This document shows positions 1 to 14,400 of a DNA stretch of 64,000 bases, piece after piece (the stretch's first letter is position 1; each line of letters starts with the position of its first letter). The notes under the pieces are model-generated. The model was not told the origin of the DNA, did no database searches, and saw only the letters and a program-made list of their open reading frames with translations. Location of the stretch: positions 1-64,000 of the forward strand of contig CAJNOL010000394.1 in NCBI GenBank assembly GCA_905250125.1, read 5' to 3'. Source of the DNA: Rotaria sordida (taxonomy: Eukaryota; Rotifera; Eurotatoria; Philodinida; Philodinidae). A program made the translations under genes and the position numbers.

Positions 1-668
1 GCCACAATAAATCATCATGCGTGGGGTAATCCTATTCCATCATATATAAAATGGGAAAGAGAGCGAGAGAGAAAAGCTCATAGTACTGACAGCCTATGTC
101 TTATTATTGGTCGTTGTTGTTGATGGTGAAGAAATAAAAGAACAGAATTGCTCTTTTGAGACTGTCGATATGGCATACATAGAATAATGAAAACGACGCA
201 GAGAGTGAGACTATAGTTCGTTTTGTAATTTGGAAATAGAAGCCTGACGGCACTGTCTACGTATAAATAAGAGAAGGAAAAAAAAAGAGAAGGCTGTTTT
301 GTATCAGTCAAGTGCTTCGTTAAACGTCGATCGTCTCTTTACTCATATCTACTGTACACACAGAAAAAAAAAATGAATATATGTCGACCTCGTTTCATCT
401 TTTTCTCTCTTTCTTCTGTTCAATATGTATTATATGCTATCGTTCTAGTCGTATTTTTGTGACAAGTGAACTGCATTTTTCTCTGTCTCTCTCGTTCTCT
501 TCATATATTGCGAACGAAAAAAAAAAAGTAATTAACCAACTTTTCATCGTTGTTGTCGTCTTATCTGTCCTATTCGTATGATATACATATACACAATCAT
601 AAAATGGTCAATCAATTGAAGCTTATATTCTATTTTTATTTTCGACTGAGATCAGATATCGATATGAT
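1..668. other. unassigned 5' flank
   Basis: I see no supportable gene here. The stretch is AT-rich with purine and pyrimidine runs (GAGA and TCTC tracts) and only short frames without family resemblance. It lies beyond the 3' end of the minus-strand gene at 669-1718, so part may be that gene's 3' UTR or flank. Confidence 0.4.
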
Positions 669-1718
669 TTATGTAAAAGCTCTCTTGCATATATCACATG
701 CATGACAACAAAAAAAATTTGCACAAAATTTTAAAAAACAAAAAATAATAGCAAAAACATAAGTAAAAATAAGAACATAAAATCCAAACCAATAAAGAGC
801 TGGATGACAATAATTATTATTATTATCATTTGGATTATTTGTTTGAACACGATATCGAGCGCCAAATATCCAAAAATTTCCAATAAAAAACCAAACAAAA
901 AGAAATATAGCTATAATACCTTGCATACCACGTGCAAATCCAATTGTCAATATCATACATTTATGAGTTGATTTTCTTGCAATAATTGATGATCGATAAT
1001 ATGAACAAGTTGATGAAAGAAGAAGAAAAAGTATAATACCTATACCACAACCACCAGATACAATCATATATAATGGAATTTTATTATCAACAGGACAATC
1101 TTTTATATATTTAATACCTAAAACAAGTTTTGTTATTGGTAAAGCAAGACAAAAACTTAAATAAATAAGTGCAACAAATGTACCACAACCACCGGTACAT
1201 AATGTTGCACATAAACCTGGTGTTTTTTCTTGTTTATATTTTTTTTTTCGTCTTATATAACGACGAGTATAGATTGGTGAAAATCGTGGTGAATAAATAG
1301 GTACAATTTGATGTTGAATTGATGGTGAAGGTGGAATTGGTGGTTGTACAATTTGATAGAATGGTCGATCAGAAACATGTGTTCTTGAAGTTAAAGTTGG
1401 TGATGAAGAAAAATCTTTGGCATGTGTAGGTCTCACAGTTGATGTCCATATTGAATTATTATTAGGTAAACGTATTGATGAATGTGGTATATTATTCAGA
1501 GTTGGTCTTGGAATTCGAAAATGTTCTCCTTGTCTTGATAATGATTGATTCCAATTTCTTGAATTAGTTTCATCAAGATCTTGTACAGTTAATTGACGTA
1601 AAGTAAAAGATGATGATGATGATCTTCTAATTGTAGGTATATATGAATTAATCGATGAAGATGATGATATAGAATTATTAGTAGCATATGATATAGGTTT
1701 ACGACGACTAGAAAACAT
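669..1718 (-). CDS. four-pass membrane protein, TMEM272-like, intronless copy
   Basis: This is a 349-aa single-exon protein. Residues 1 to about 165 form a Ser/Pro/Arg-rich, probably disordered cytosolic tail ending in a basic cluster (RRYIRRKKKYK). About four hydrophobic segments follow, near residues 170-205, 215-242, 255-290 and 308-335, and the C-terminus is Cys-rich. A signature recurs in the two neighbouring paralogues: a Cys-containing loop (KDCPVDNKIP), then YMIVSGGCG, later FVWFFIGNFWIFGA, and an NYC motif before the last segment. This pattern fits the TMEM272-like group found widely in invertebrates and fish; the molecular function is unknown. Both neighbouring paralogues are split by introns and this copy has none, so it may be a retrocopy or have lost introns. 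It diverges from the gene at 2521 across about 800 bp. Membrane topology is confident; the family name is from memory. Confidence 0.75.
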   Translation of the reverse strand: MFSSRRKPISYATNNSISSSSSINSYIPTIRRSSSSSFTLRQLTVQDLDETNSRNWNQSLSRQGEHFRIPRPTLNNIPHSSIRLPNNNSIWTSTVRPTHAKDFSSSPTLTSRTHVSDRPFYQIVQPPIPPSPSIQHQIVPIYSPRFSPIYTRRYIRRKKKYKQEKTPGLCATLCTGGCGTFVALIYLSFCLALPITKLVLGIKYIKDCPVDNKIPLYMIVSGGCGIGIILFLLLSSTCSYYRSSIIARKSTHKCMILTIGFARGMQGIIAIFLFVWFFIGNFWIFGARYRVQTNNPNDNNNNYCHPALYWFGFYVLIFTYVFAIIFCFLKFCANFFCCHACDICKRAFT

Positions 1719-2520
1719 GATTATTCAATCATCAATTTAATAGTGTTCTTTTATAAAGAATTTGATATAAAGAAAGAGGTATCAATTTTTTTTTAATTTC
1801 GTTTCTTTTTTTTTTATGCACTATAGAGACATAGTGCGTAGTATTATTTGTCTACATATAGAAGATGAGCAAATAGTGAAAAGATGATACAAAATCAGAC
1901 AAGAAGAAGAATCATTGTTGACTAGAAAAAAAAAACTTGAGATGATTAATGATCATGAAATGATTTCATTGCATGTTCAAACAATATTCGCCTACACTTT
2001 GTATGACCAATAACTAGCAAACACTTTAAATTTGAATAAATTTTATTCATATATCCTTTTTTTTTCGCTTCATTTCTTGTATTTAAAATGCTCTTGACGC
2101 TAGGTAAGAAATTGCCAAATGCTAGTCGATCGGTAAAAAAAGAAATTCTTTTAAATCTGCGTAGAAGATTTTTTTTTTTTTGAGAAACAACGAAATTAAT
2201 CATTACTCTTCTGCAACCTTTAATAAAGACTGAAGTAGGATTGTTCTTGTTTTCGTTTTTTTTGTGAAACTGAGTAAAGGTGAACATAGACAAATACTCT
2301 TGTGAGAAAACGAACGAAAGCAATTTTTTTTTTTATTATGTATTTAAATTTAGAAACGTAAAAGAAGTGAGAGCAACAAAATAAATAGGAAAGAAAATAA
2401 AACAGCAAGATCTTTTTTTCTTTTTTTATCGTTTCTTTTTCTATGCACTGTGTCGTGATCAAAATTACCTTTGTTTTCTTTTCCTTTTCTTACTGTTCAT
2501 GACCTTCAAGACGAGTAGTT
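1719..2520. promoter_or_regulatory. divergent intergenic region between two TMEM272-like genes
   Basis: This is about 800 bp between two divergently transcribed paralogues. It contains poly-A/T runs and short frames only. It must hold both promoters, or one shared bidirectional promoter; I could not identify a specific TATA or initiator element with confidence. Confidence 0.35.
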
Positions 2521-3377
2521 ATGGCACAATATTCAATACCAGCATCATCAACGCAACGTCAACAAATGTCAATCGAAATTCCACGACCACTTCCTTCTTT
2601 TCAACGACCTAGCGTTGGTGGCCCACCGTTTTCAAATGTTTTTGATGAACACATAGATAGTAGCAGATTACCTCGTTTAAATATTGCTAGTGAAAGACAA
2701 ATAAAGTTTCTTCCACCATTTGTATCTTTGATACTTGGTTCAAAATATTTTTTGATTGCTTTATGTATTCTTCTTATTGTTCCGATACTTGAATTAGCTA
2801 TTGGTATAGCTTACCAAGATCAATGTTCAGTGAATCCTAATATTCCGAGATATCTAATTGTTACAGGTGCATGTGGTTTGATGGTTATTGCTTTGACAAT
2901 AATGATTGTAAGATATTATTTTCATTTGTTTTTTTTTTTTTGTTTTTGTAGTTTTGAATAATGTTTTATTATTAATTAAATATAGGTTGGTTCATTTGTA
3001 TGTTGTGTTAAACAAGATACAATTGCTGGATCATGTATTACTACATGTATAATTGCTATGTTAATTATTATTATTTTTCTTATGAGTTTATTTTTATTTG
3101 TTTGGTTTATTGTGGTAAGTAAAAATTGATTTTAATTTATTTCTAAATGAATTATTGTATTTGTTTGTTTTTTTTTTTTACATAGGGTAATGTTTGGATA
3201 TTTGGAGCTCAAAATATAGTTGATTTTCGTAATGAACAATCGTCTAATTATTGTCATTCAACTTTATATAATTTTGCTTTTTGGATACTAATTATAACTT
3301 ATATTATGACTGTTGTTTGCTGTTGCTTATCATGTTGTTGTGCTTGTTCAAAATCTGTAGCCACATTAAAAGCATAG
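2521..3377 (+). CDS. four-pass membrane protein, TMEM272-like, three exons
   Basis: Exons are 2521-2907, 2986-3114 and 3186-3377, all phase 0, giving about 235 aa. The introns are 78 and 71 nt with GTAAG-type donors and TAG acceptors. The N-terminal ~65 residues are polar, Pro- and Ser-rich. Four hydrophobic segments follow. The same landmarks as in the paralogue at 669-1718 appear in order: a Cys loop (DQCSVNPNIPR), YLIVTGACG, FVWFIVGNVWIFGA, an SNYC motif, and a Cys-rich last segment (CCCLSCCCACS). Without splicing the frame ends early in the first intron, so the two downstream exons are needed for a complete family member. The function is unknown; the TMEM272-like assignment rests on the loop and motif pattern. 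Confidence 0.75.
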
Positions 3378-6300
3378 ATAAACAAAATCTAATCTCAAAC
3401 AATGTCAAAAAGAAAAGAAAAAGAACATATGTGTTTTTTTCTATTTATTTTACTTTTAAAAAAAGAAAAAAACTAAGTTTTTTTATATAGTTGTTTGTTT
3501 CTTTTAGGAGAATGTAGACTGTTTTATTCAAGAATTTTTTCTTATTTGTTAATAAAATATTGCAAATGATGGTGAGATATATTATTTCATATATTCAGAC
3601 GAATATATTTGCATTGCTTCTCTATCGATATACTTATTAGCTTTCACAGTAATGAAGTTATAGAGTGACAAAGCAACTGTCGCTACCCCGTAGCGAATTT
3701 GTTTTTTTTTTTGTTTCATTTTTCTTCAATAGAAACCAAAAAAAGAGGTTATACTGCTGTAAATAGACTTCGGAAGCCATTTTTTGATCATGACCCCTGC
3801 TCCATCTGATAAACCGTCATTCTCTCACTGACTTTCTCAATCTAACACTGAGCTTTCAAAATTATCGTGAATATTATTCTATAATTTGATGATATAGATA
3901 AGACAACTTAAATAGCTAAGATATATCGATTATTATGTATTTAATGCAAAAATTTTGATTTATTTATAACGATGAAATAGAACATTATCAATTCATTTTT
4001 TTTTGTACTTAATGATTAAGTTAATGATTTCTTTTCGAAAAAATCTTTTGTTTTAAATCTTTCAGTTTTTGTTTCTTTCATAGTTAAAGAATTCTTCATT
4101 TTATATATTGAACTTTGATATATGTTAAAAGAAATATATAAAGTTACAGAAACAAGTGAAAATCTAAGTAATCGAATCAATATAAAAGTTCTTAGATTCT
4201 TTTCTGAATTTTCATCATATTTTTTCATAACAAGAAAGTACTCAATATAATACAAAGTATTTTTATTCTTCTTGACATTTATGATATATGTACTTAAACA
4301 ATAAGAAATGAGGAAAAAAAAAGAAATGTACCATTCCTAATCTTTCGTTCTACATGTAATCATATAAAGGATTTTGAACGATACTTGACTGAAAAACACT
4401 TAACATCTCAGTTGTCAGTAATATTTATAAAAATCTTGCATATTTTGAGAGTTACAGTCTATTGCTTTCAATCGTTTTGTTGAAACTGAATTATTATTGA
4501 TAGATTTATTGAAATCTAAATTATATTTCATTATTTCCTAAGCTTAAACCATTAGTCTATATTTGTTCAAATAAATTTCTTATGAATTTTTCTATAGATT
4601 TTATCAAAATTATTGAATGTAATCATTAGTTATTTATATATTTCTAGATGTTTTTGTGATGGTAATCATAATAATCGAGCATATTCTTAATTAATATGAT
4701 CGACATTAATATTAATCGTATTAGTATTTTCCTAGGTTTAATTCTTATGGATAAATTCTATTTTTATTATGAATATAATCAACTTCGTTATTTTATCATT
4801 GCGACAAAATTCTAAATTTAAAAAGAAAAAAAGTAAGATTCTGTCATGCACTTCTTAACTCAATGTTTTATCACTAGAAACAAAAAAAAATATATTGGTG
4901 TCGTCACAAGTAACAAATATTATCGCATAGCTTCATTGATATTGATATTTACTATATTAACAAAAACTATTATTACATAAAACATATTCGCATGTCAAAA
5001 AATAACGTGATTAATAAACAAACATATAAAAACTAAAGTATCATAAATTACTCCTACTCTTTTATATTTCTAGTCAGTTGCATGTGTTCCATTTGAAGCC
5101 TTATAATTTTACTAATAAATCGTGATAATAAAATGTTTAGTTTAGAAGTGATAGTTATGCTATTAATTATTTCTTAGAATAGCGTAGATAGTTATTTAAT
5201 AAGCAATTGTCTGCAATTATATGATTGGTGAAAAATATTATGAAATTTTTTTTTCAAGATTTAAATTTTCCTCTATGAATTAATAATTACTACTTTTATT
5301 TGATCAATTATTTATACAAGAAATTTTAACAGAAAAATTTTTCATAAAATATTGATGATGTTTTTCTTTTATTTCTGGAGATTCTAATGTGTTTGGCATT
5401 TAAAAGAAGAAAAAAAACAATTATTGTGACATTTTGTAAAATGAAGGTTCTTTCCAACATCTAGTTCTCAGAAATATCTTAGAAATTGTGAGATATTAAT
5501 CTGATATGTAAAACAACCGATAATCTTTGAACTATTTCGTTTGATTAGTTTTTATCTGAAAAAAACAGGACGTCACGAACTGTTTCATTAAGAGTTTCAT
5601 TACTCGTTAATTTCACATAAATCAATTGTATATGTTTAGTCATAACAAAACTTTGGCAACATGATTTGTGCAATAGCGGATGTTCGAAAATACGGCATTT
5701 CTTGAAAACCTTTTGTAAAGAGTGGTGGCAGAATCCTCACAAGCAGAACTTAAGAATTCTGTATTGTAAACACATTTATCATTATTTACATACACATTCT
5801 GTTCATATTAATATAATTCTTATAATACTGTAATAAAACAATAATAATTCTATTATGAATTCTATTTATTATAGCAGAATTCAGACTGTCTAGTAGACTT
5901 GTGTTTCATCATATACATTTATCTGTGCATCTAAAACAAAATTCTGCATTGAATTTCGTTTTCTCAGCAGAATTTTGTCAGAGTTCTGACTTTCTAACAG
6001 AATTATTGTTCATCACATAAACTTATTATTCCTAAAGAATTAAATTGTGAGTATACTTTCGATATTAATGAGTTTTAGGAAGATTTAAATTAGCATAGTT
6101 AAGATAGTTCGTCATGAAAACTAATATAATGATTTAAATCATGTTGATGTTCTGTATCTAAATCAACATTATGCTTAGAATCTTGTTTTTACAGAAGATT
6201 TTAACTGAAACTTTACTTCCCTAAGAGAATCGTGTTCCACGATTTAGATTTATCCTTGCATCTAAACGACATATGTTAACATTATTTGATATCTAATATA

Positions 6301-7710
6301 AACTAAAAAAAATGAGCACACTTATTTCTTAATCTATTATATTTTCTGTTTCGAACCTTGATCGTGTTCGCCGGATTGCTATGCTGAAAAACAAACTATT
6401 GAAATAGTTATTTTGGTTTTTATGAGAAATATCGTCATAATCTTTTTAAAATTGATTAACATTGGAATTATACCTAAAATGTAATTCTACAGGAATAAGT
6501 ATATGTAATGAATAACCATTCTGCTAGAAAGTTAGAAGTCTGACAAAAATTCTGCTGAAAAAAACAAAATTCTAAGCAGAATTTTGATTTGGAAGCAGAG
6601 ATGAGAATCTATAATCCAGTACACGATTGTACTACAGTAGTTAACACATTAATCAATATTCTTGAATTCTGCTTGTGATGAATTTTGCCACTGATGCCGT
6701 TCTACTTCGCATTATTCCCTAACGATATGTATTTCTCATCTTGAAAAAAAGATCTTAGATTTAGTCAAATAAATATAAACAACTGCATTTTTACGATTGC
6801 AAGTCTAGAATTCTTATGAATATAGAAAGATGAATCAGCCATAGAATATATATTAATTACAAAAGAGTCTGACGAAAAGAAAGGCTTCATCAAAATAGAA
6901 ATAATGATAGATGTTTTTTCGTATTACGTATTGAGTTAGGCTTTGATTAATTTACTTTTGTAGATTATTGGGTAACTATTAAATGATATCAATCAAAGTA
7001 TGGTTCTTTAAAGCATTAAAAAAGTCCTATTTCCTTGTGAAAAATGCTTCGATTATAGTGAGAATATTTTGCAAAGAAAATCAAAATTATAAATTATTTA
7101 GAAGACTTTTTTATCATTCTTAATGATCAAAAACTCCTAAATTGATTATAATTTTGATTTTGTTGCACAATAATCTGATTGTAATCGAAATATTTTTCAC
7201 TAGATTCTATATGAATCTTTTCATTAGAATTATTCATCTTTTACATGCAAAGAGATTGTAACATAAATAGAAAAAAAGTAATTGATGTATCTTCTTTGAT
7301 TCTTATTAACCATAATATAACACATATTATTATTCTAATCATACATGAATTCAAGTCTCTTTCTTATTCTATGCATAAATCATCAGTAATAATTGCTGTT
7401 AGCTAGTTACATTTATTTTTCTATCATTTGTGTCACACTTTTTTATGCATTGCAAGAAATAGATAAAAAAAAAATGAAGATATGATTCATCACTACAATC
7501 GATCTGTTTTTTTTCGTCCGAGCAAGCGAGAAAATCGACCATATTTTGACTGTGAGTATATTCTGTGTTTGTTGCTGGTCTGAAAAGAAAAAATCGATAA
7601 GAACAGAACATATGCAAATATAAAAGGCACGGTAAAAATATGGGAAGCAAACGTTTGCGTTTGACATATCGAATCATAAATTGATTTTTCTAATTATTCA
7701 CAATACTCAA
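3378..7710. other. intergenic, AT-rich, no gene recognised
   Basis: This 4.3-kb stretch between two TMEM272-like genes holds only short unsupported frames. Its clearest structure is an inverted-repeat element around 5690-6705, listed separately. Many copies of a CAGAATT-like word occur within that element. Confidence 0.5.
5690..6705. mobile_element. ~1-kb inverted-repeat element
   Basis: The stretch at about 5725-5762 (GTGGCAGAATCCTCACAAGC and on) is matched on the opposite strand at about 6656-6695 with most bases conserved. A further ACGGCAT match lies just outside both arms. The interior carries repeated CAGAATT/AATTCTG words in both orientations and no coding frame. It looks like a non-autonomous DNA transposon (MITE or foldback). 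I could not define target-site duplications. Confidence 0.5.
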
Positions 7711-8407
7711 ATGAATCCAACTCAAATTGAAGGTACCAGTGAAACGGCTCCGTTAAGAAGCACATCTAATACAGTATCTCCTTTGTCAATGACTGCAGCC
7801 GGTCGAACATTTGGTACAACTTATATTCTTGTGTAAATTTTATTTTAATCTACGTACTTTGAACTTTAAAAAAAAAATATTATTTTGTAGCTCGTCATTG
7901 CTTGGATCTATTATTCCATTAATTCAATTGATAATTGGTGCATATTACAGAGAAGATTGTACTATTGATCAGCGTATTCCAACTTATATGATCGTTTCGG
8001 GTGCTTGTGGTCTAGCAATGACTGGATTTACAATTTTGCTTTCTATGTATATCTAGATTTTTTTTTAAAATTCTCTCAATATTTAATATTTTTTTGTTTT
8101 TAGTGTATTTATGTGTTTCATTTCGGATTCAACAGCACTGCATATAATAGCTACCTGTTCTCTATGTTTAACTATAGTGTCAACGATAATACTATCAGCT
8201 TTTCTTTTTATTTGGTTCATTTTTGGCTGTATCTGGGTATTTAGTATTCGTGACAAAGTAGAATTTCATGATCGACTTAATCCTAATTATTGCGAACCAG
8301 TTTTATATAAATCAGCATTTGCATTACTTGTGATAATGATTATTTGGAGTATTCTTCAATGTTGTTTTTCATGTTTTCGACAATGTTGTACAGGACGAAG
8401 TAACTGA
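7711..8407 (+). CDS. four-pass membrane protein, TMEM272-like, third paralogue
   Basis: Exons 7711-7832, 7891-8046 and 8104-8407 join in phase (2, then 2) to about 193 aa. The introns are 58 and 57 nt. The N-terminal tail is short (about 35 residues, Thr/Ser-rich) compared with the two upstream copies. Shared landmarks are REDCTIDQRIPTYMIVSGACG, then LFIWFIFGCIWVFS, then NYC before the final hydrophobic segment and a Cys-rich C-terminus. The second intron sits at the same protein position as the first intron of the copy at 2521, while that copy's second intron is absent here. The cluster therefore arose by local duplication with intron gain or loss. The initiator ATG is chosen because it is the first in frame and immediately follows an AT-rich untranslated stretch. 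Confidence 0.75.
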
Positions 8408-11400
8408 ATCAAATGAAAATTAATATGTAATATTATGAATATCCTTGAAATTGCAATTTATTATTATTTAAAATGTGACATTTTAAAATTAGTGTCTATT
8501 GTATTTCAATATTTAAATTAAGAAAAATAGATTTCAACGTGGTTTTTTTTTGTTTTTTGATAGAGTAAAATCAAAATTAGAGATTTATTTAGTATTAATA
8601 GTTGAAAATTCATTTAAAACAAATTTATCTTGCTATATTATTCATTTAAATAAATATCTTTTATTCTTCATATTTTATAAGTTAAAGATTTTCTTCAATC
8701 GAACAAATTCTTTATGAAATATTTATTATTATGCTATTTACTTTTTTGCTATGATTGTGATTTATTACAAACTAATTGTTTTAACTCAAATATGTCTTCA
8801 TTGAATATTCTTAAATGTGATTGTAAAAGAAAACGATGACAGTCACTCTGTTCCGAAAAAGATCTATTCAAATATAACAATGAAAATTAATTTACTGTGT
8901 GTTATATTCTTTAACGTTTATCAATTTTAGTTTTTTTTAACTGTAAGACAGAAATAATTTTTTTGAATAGTTAGTCTCTTCGAAAAAAGAGGAAGAAGAT
9001 TATTTCGATTTGCATCGGACTATCTGCAGCTATCTTGAGTAAAATAAAAACCTTTCGTTGTAAATTTCGAAACAATGAATATTAAACAAACGAACCTCGT
9101 TCACTCGATCAAACTGAAAATTAACGAAATTAAATATGAAATGTTAATGACTATTGAAGAGTCAGTTTAGTAGTATAAGAGATTTATACTGAAAATAGAA
9201 TGAAGAAGGTTTTAGATGTTGTAGACACATGAAATAAAGGAATTATTATATATTGAAAATTATCTTACTAGATTCGTCTCAATCTCAATTGTGTACTATC
9301 AATTAAAGTTCTGAAGCCCTACCCTAGTATCCAGCATATCATGGGATACGATTAGGGTACGACCCTCGCAGAGTAGGGTAGGTAGAACTATATCATTTTA
9401 AATGTTGTAAAGTATTACAGAGTACAGATTCATAATGTTGCCGTACTCAAACTAATCCAAGATGAGTTTTCTAAAAGGTAATTTCTTTGCTATAAATTAC
9501 ATAAAATGAAATTCTTTCATTTCTTACGCTTGTGTTGATAATTGTGAAGTATTCAATGGTTTTGGATATGACATACAAAGCTGAACTAAGATAAGATACA
9601 CAAATATTGACAATAGCTACTTGTTTAAAGTAACTGAAAGTTGATCAATTTTTTCATAGAATAGATCGAGATGTTTTCGATATTGTTCACATATTTCACA
9701 GTATCTTGATCTTTACAAATAACATCATCTTTTATTTTTTTCAAAATTTAAATATTAAAAATATCTGTTTCCAGAAAAGAAAACAAAACACAAAGAAAGT
9801 TTTCTCTTTTTGATAATGTAATCTTATGTGATATTAATCAAAGCATTTCTTCATTTTCACTAGAAACATGTTCAAGTCTTTCTCGAATAACACAAAAATC
9901 TTGATTTATTATCGTTCTAAACTTTCAGGGGTGCAAAGAATCTAAAATACATTTGAAATTTGGAATCAATACCTAAATGTTTGAATTTGAATTTGAGACG
10001 TGACTTAGCTTTTGAGCCAAATCTACATAAATAGTTTGCAATTTGATAACCTTTATTGAATGTGTCCACTTTGGGAAGGTTTTCAATATTTCATTTTGAT
10101 ATAGTTGCTAAAGTCTATCCGATACGCTTTCTCGAAATCATGTTGTATGGACCTGTATTGAAGGCAACTTCTCTAGTTAGTAGTTGAAAGTTTCCATTTG
10201 AAAGAGTCAATGGTAAAACTGCTTTAGCATACCTTCCAGTTAAGATAGGCATCAGTCAACTTCAGCTAGAATTTGCTGAAGAAAAATCATGAACTTTGGT
10301 CTCTTCATAAGTAGACAAATGTACATTTGTTCAATTCTTTGTCTCATTTCTTGGTCTATCTTCTCTTGATTGCTAGTCTATTCAAGAGTACGTCGCATAC
10401 TAGTGTTGAATGCATCCAACACTAAGAGTGATTATTTACCATTTTCCTGAAAAGTCACGGCCTCTCCTATTTTTCAACAAATTTATGTAATTGTAATGGA
10501 GATGGGATTCATTTTTTGAGAAAATGCGAGACACAGTTACTTTTTAAGGTAACTGCAAATGATCACTTCTAGCACCAACACCCATGAGGCATCTTATATC
10601 TTTTTTTAAACTCTACACTTATCGCTGGCATACGCTTTTTCAGTGTCTAATTAGTGTTTTCTCATTTTTCTCTCGTACAGATGCTGATCTAAAACTAGTC
10701 TATTCAGTGTACAATTACCAAGTACAACTCTATCCAGGTGAAAAAATGAATATCGAAAAATCTGGAACAGAAAAATCTAGAAAATCTTGATTTTCGACAA
10801 ATAAAAAAAAAGATTTCCCAATGCAATAGTTTTTCAAAGACTTTTATGTTTGAGATTTTCGAAATTTTGGGACAATACCGAAAAAATGCTCTGAAAATTA
10901 CAGGATTATTCACTTTCAAGAAATTCTCCAATGTGAACGGGATCGGAAAAAAACCTCCACATTGGAAAGATTCATTTCTAGCAAAAAAAGTTCTGTAGGG
11001 AGAGGGAGACCAGTAAATTTTCACAATAGAGAGTTGTTCTTATAAGAAGATTTCACTGTATTGTTTTATTTTTAACAAGATCAGTATTTGAGAAAACAAT
11101 GCAAATTGATCAGTCCTGGAATTATCAAAAATCCATAAACAAATGTTAATAGATACGTTGAATAACATAGAATTTTCATAGGATTACTTGAAGGATTAGC
11201 TTTTAAAAGAAAAAAAAGCCTCAGCCTTCACTCATTGAAAGGCTATAATCTAGCCAATTATTATTTCCATTGAGATAATAACTATCAAATGAGAGATGGC
11301 CACAGTTTGCTTTGTAGTATCGCAAATCAATATCGATTCCACTTCGACTTGATTTAAATCTAAAAAGCTGCAATTAAATCCATCTCTGGTTTGAATTAAA

Positions 11401-14400
11401 ATTTTTAACAATCGACTAGTATACAAAAAATAAATATTTCTTATCTAGTCGCAGTACCTTCCGTGTAAATTGGAATAATGGATTCAATAAAACATTTTCA
11501 AATTTTATTGATTAAATTCTTTTTTCAGGACAAATTGAAAGAATCATGGAAGAAGATACAACATAAACATTTAGAAGTTTTTACCTATTCATTCATTTTC
11601 ATCTAGTTTTCAAATATGTTTTGCATGAAAAAAAATGTTAAAATCTGAAGAATTACTTTTGATTAAATTCAGAAATCTACTTCTATTCATAAGACATTCT
11701 TAATTAGTTAAAACTATGCATGCTTTTAATTTGTATTATGCGGTGGTCACAAAGAGTTTCGTTACTAGATAAAAGGTACTTAAACTTTAATCCTTTAGTC
11801 TTATAGCTTGACTATAGATAGACCATGATGAACTCTAATCGCGAGGATTAATTAGAACTTGATCAATCATCATACGGAGGAGCTAGAAGGTTAACATAGA
11901 TTTTTTTCATCAAACGAGTATATCTCAGCTCAATGGAGAAGAACTACATGCTGAGACCATTCCAACCAATGGAAACTTCTCTGCACCTCAAGATTACAAT
12001 GGATTGGAATATCCTATCTGTGGCATAATATAGACGTACGGATGTTTATTAGCTAATAAAAAAATGACAATTAACGCATTTAAATAGTGGAAAGCTAGAA
12101 AAGTGTCAAAAAAGCCTTTTTTTTGGAGCCCTAGGGAAAAAAAACAGTGTTTTCATTGTAGGTCCTTTACATTAAGACCAATCGATCTTTGGTTGTTGCT
12201 TACGATCAGAATTTACCGAGCTCTATTCATAGTCAAAATATCGAGCAAAAGAAATGAAGTTTATGTACTTGTTATCCGATAGCGGGGCTTCTTGTGATTA
12301 CTGGAGGAATAGACATCGGTTAACATGCGATTCCGTTTAATACTTCAATAGCACTCACATTCAATTCTTTTAAATAAAGATAGTTTAATGTTTCAACGTG
12401 TAATTTATGCTGAAAACCAAAGTACGAATATTCTTGTCTATCATTTGAAACATATTTTCAACATAAAGAACGTGATTGTTCAAATCATAATACATCAAAA
12501 TCAATTGAATCTGAAATATGTTTATCATAACATAAGACAATTGTCTAAATGTTCTATTTAAAATTTTGATTAAGTATTTAAAAAAAAAACTCTTAATATT
12601 TTGCAGTCGATCATAACAATACTGACTCAAAATTAGATTTCAATTTCAAAGTCAAATATTCTCATTGTAATTTATAAGGTCAAGTCAAAAAATGAACTTA
12701 AATTAATTTATTCGTTTTTATACTGTCTATGTCATTCGCATGGTTATTCTCTAACCTTGTTTTTTTTTCTTTTAAAACAACAGTGTGATGAACTTGGATA
12801 AAAAAAATGCTTATCAAATAAGATGGATCACTTTTTTTTTTTGACGTTTTTACGCAATACGCTATTCTAATCGTTAATTCAACACATGCTTATATGTAAA
12901 GTAACATTGAGAGAATAATTATCAAGCGTAACGGACATAAGAGAAGAGCATAGTCGTATCTCAAGAGAATGATTATAAAGATAACAAAAAAAAGAGATAA
13001 CGTATTCATTATAAATAGTCTATAAAACTTAAATATTTATCATAAAATCTCAAGCATTCGAAAAAATTGCATTTTTTATTGCACATAAAATATCACATGA
13101 AATTGAGACTTTTATAATATACAGATAAGAACAAATGAAAAAGTTTTTTGCAATAACACTTTGAATGTGAATATCATTTCTCATTTATTGATGATATCAA
13201 TGATGAATACTATGAAATATATTATGATTTTATAATAGCATTTATTACGAGAGAGAGATAGAAAGTTATTTTTTGTCATTATAATACACAAGAAAAAAAT
13301 ATTTGAAATGAGAAAAATAAATAAATACATAAACAGAGTCAGTTTAGAGAGAATTCAATCAAACATCAGCTATTTAATTAGACAAAATGTTTGAGCAAAA
13401 TGAATCCAATAAAAGAGAAAAGGTCAAGTTGATGTAAGTAATTTGCTATACAATTGAATTGTCGTAAACAACTACCATAATCTTTTGTAATATAGAAAAA
13501 AAAATCTCAGGAAATTTGTCTAAATCATGATTGAAATAACTAACCTTACTCGTATTCGATTTTTAAATCAATACACGGAATGACTAATCTAATCTAAATT
13601 AGGCTGATTATTTTTTATATGATTTGACCGACGAGCTTCTTATTATAATAACATTCACTATTGTTTGTCATCAAATGATTCTATTATCTCTTTCTTTACA
13701 TAGTAAATAGTCCTCCAATAATTTTTATTATATAAACGAATTTGCTCTAGCATTATTATATGCAATACTCTCAATTGAATTCTATATCGCTGATTTTTTT
13801 AAATATAAATGTATCAAAAAAAAGACACTGTTATGAAATGCATTCGACTCATTTGATGAGCGTGAGAGAATAAAATGAATGAAACTAATTCATAGTATAG
13901 CTAGTTTAACTAGTAAATTAAAAAAATGATTATTATTTTCGATTGAAATATACAAGTAAAATCAGCCAAAATGGAACATGAATATTTATCGTTTAGCTTT
14001 CATTTATAAGAAGATTTGTTTTTTTTTTGAACAAGTTCTTCTACCATGAATATATGTAAAACTATTGAAACTTTCAGTTCACACTTAATTAAGATTAATT
14101 AGCTTATAAGTTAATTAATTAAAACGTAATTAGTAAATAACTGTCTATCTCTATGACTTTAAAGGCCAAGAATTGCATGATAGACTCTACGTTGCAAACT
14201 ATATATATGATGAGATTTTCAGAAAGATCGGACTTCAAAAAATTGCTTCCGGTAAGCCAATACTTCAGAGAACTCATCACGTTATGGAGCGAAGCTTTTT
14301 ATTTTACTATCATCTCGAGATCCTCAAGAAGAATTTGTACTATTTAGAATTGATTTTTTTTTTCGACTTCTCATTCAGCTACAGAGGGATTTTTCGTATC

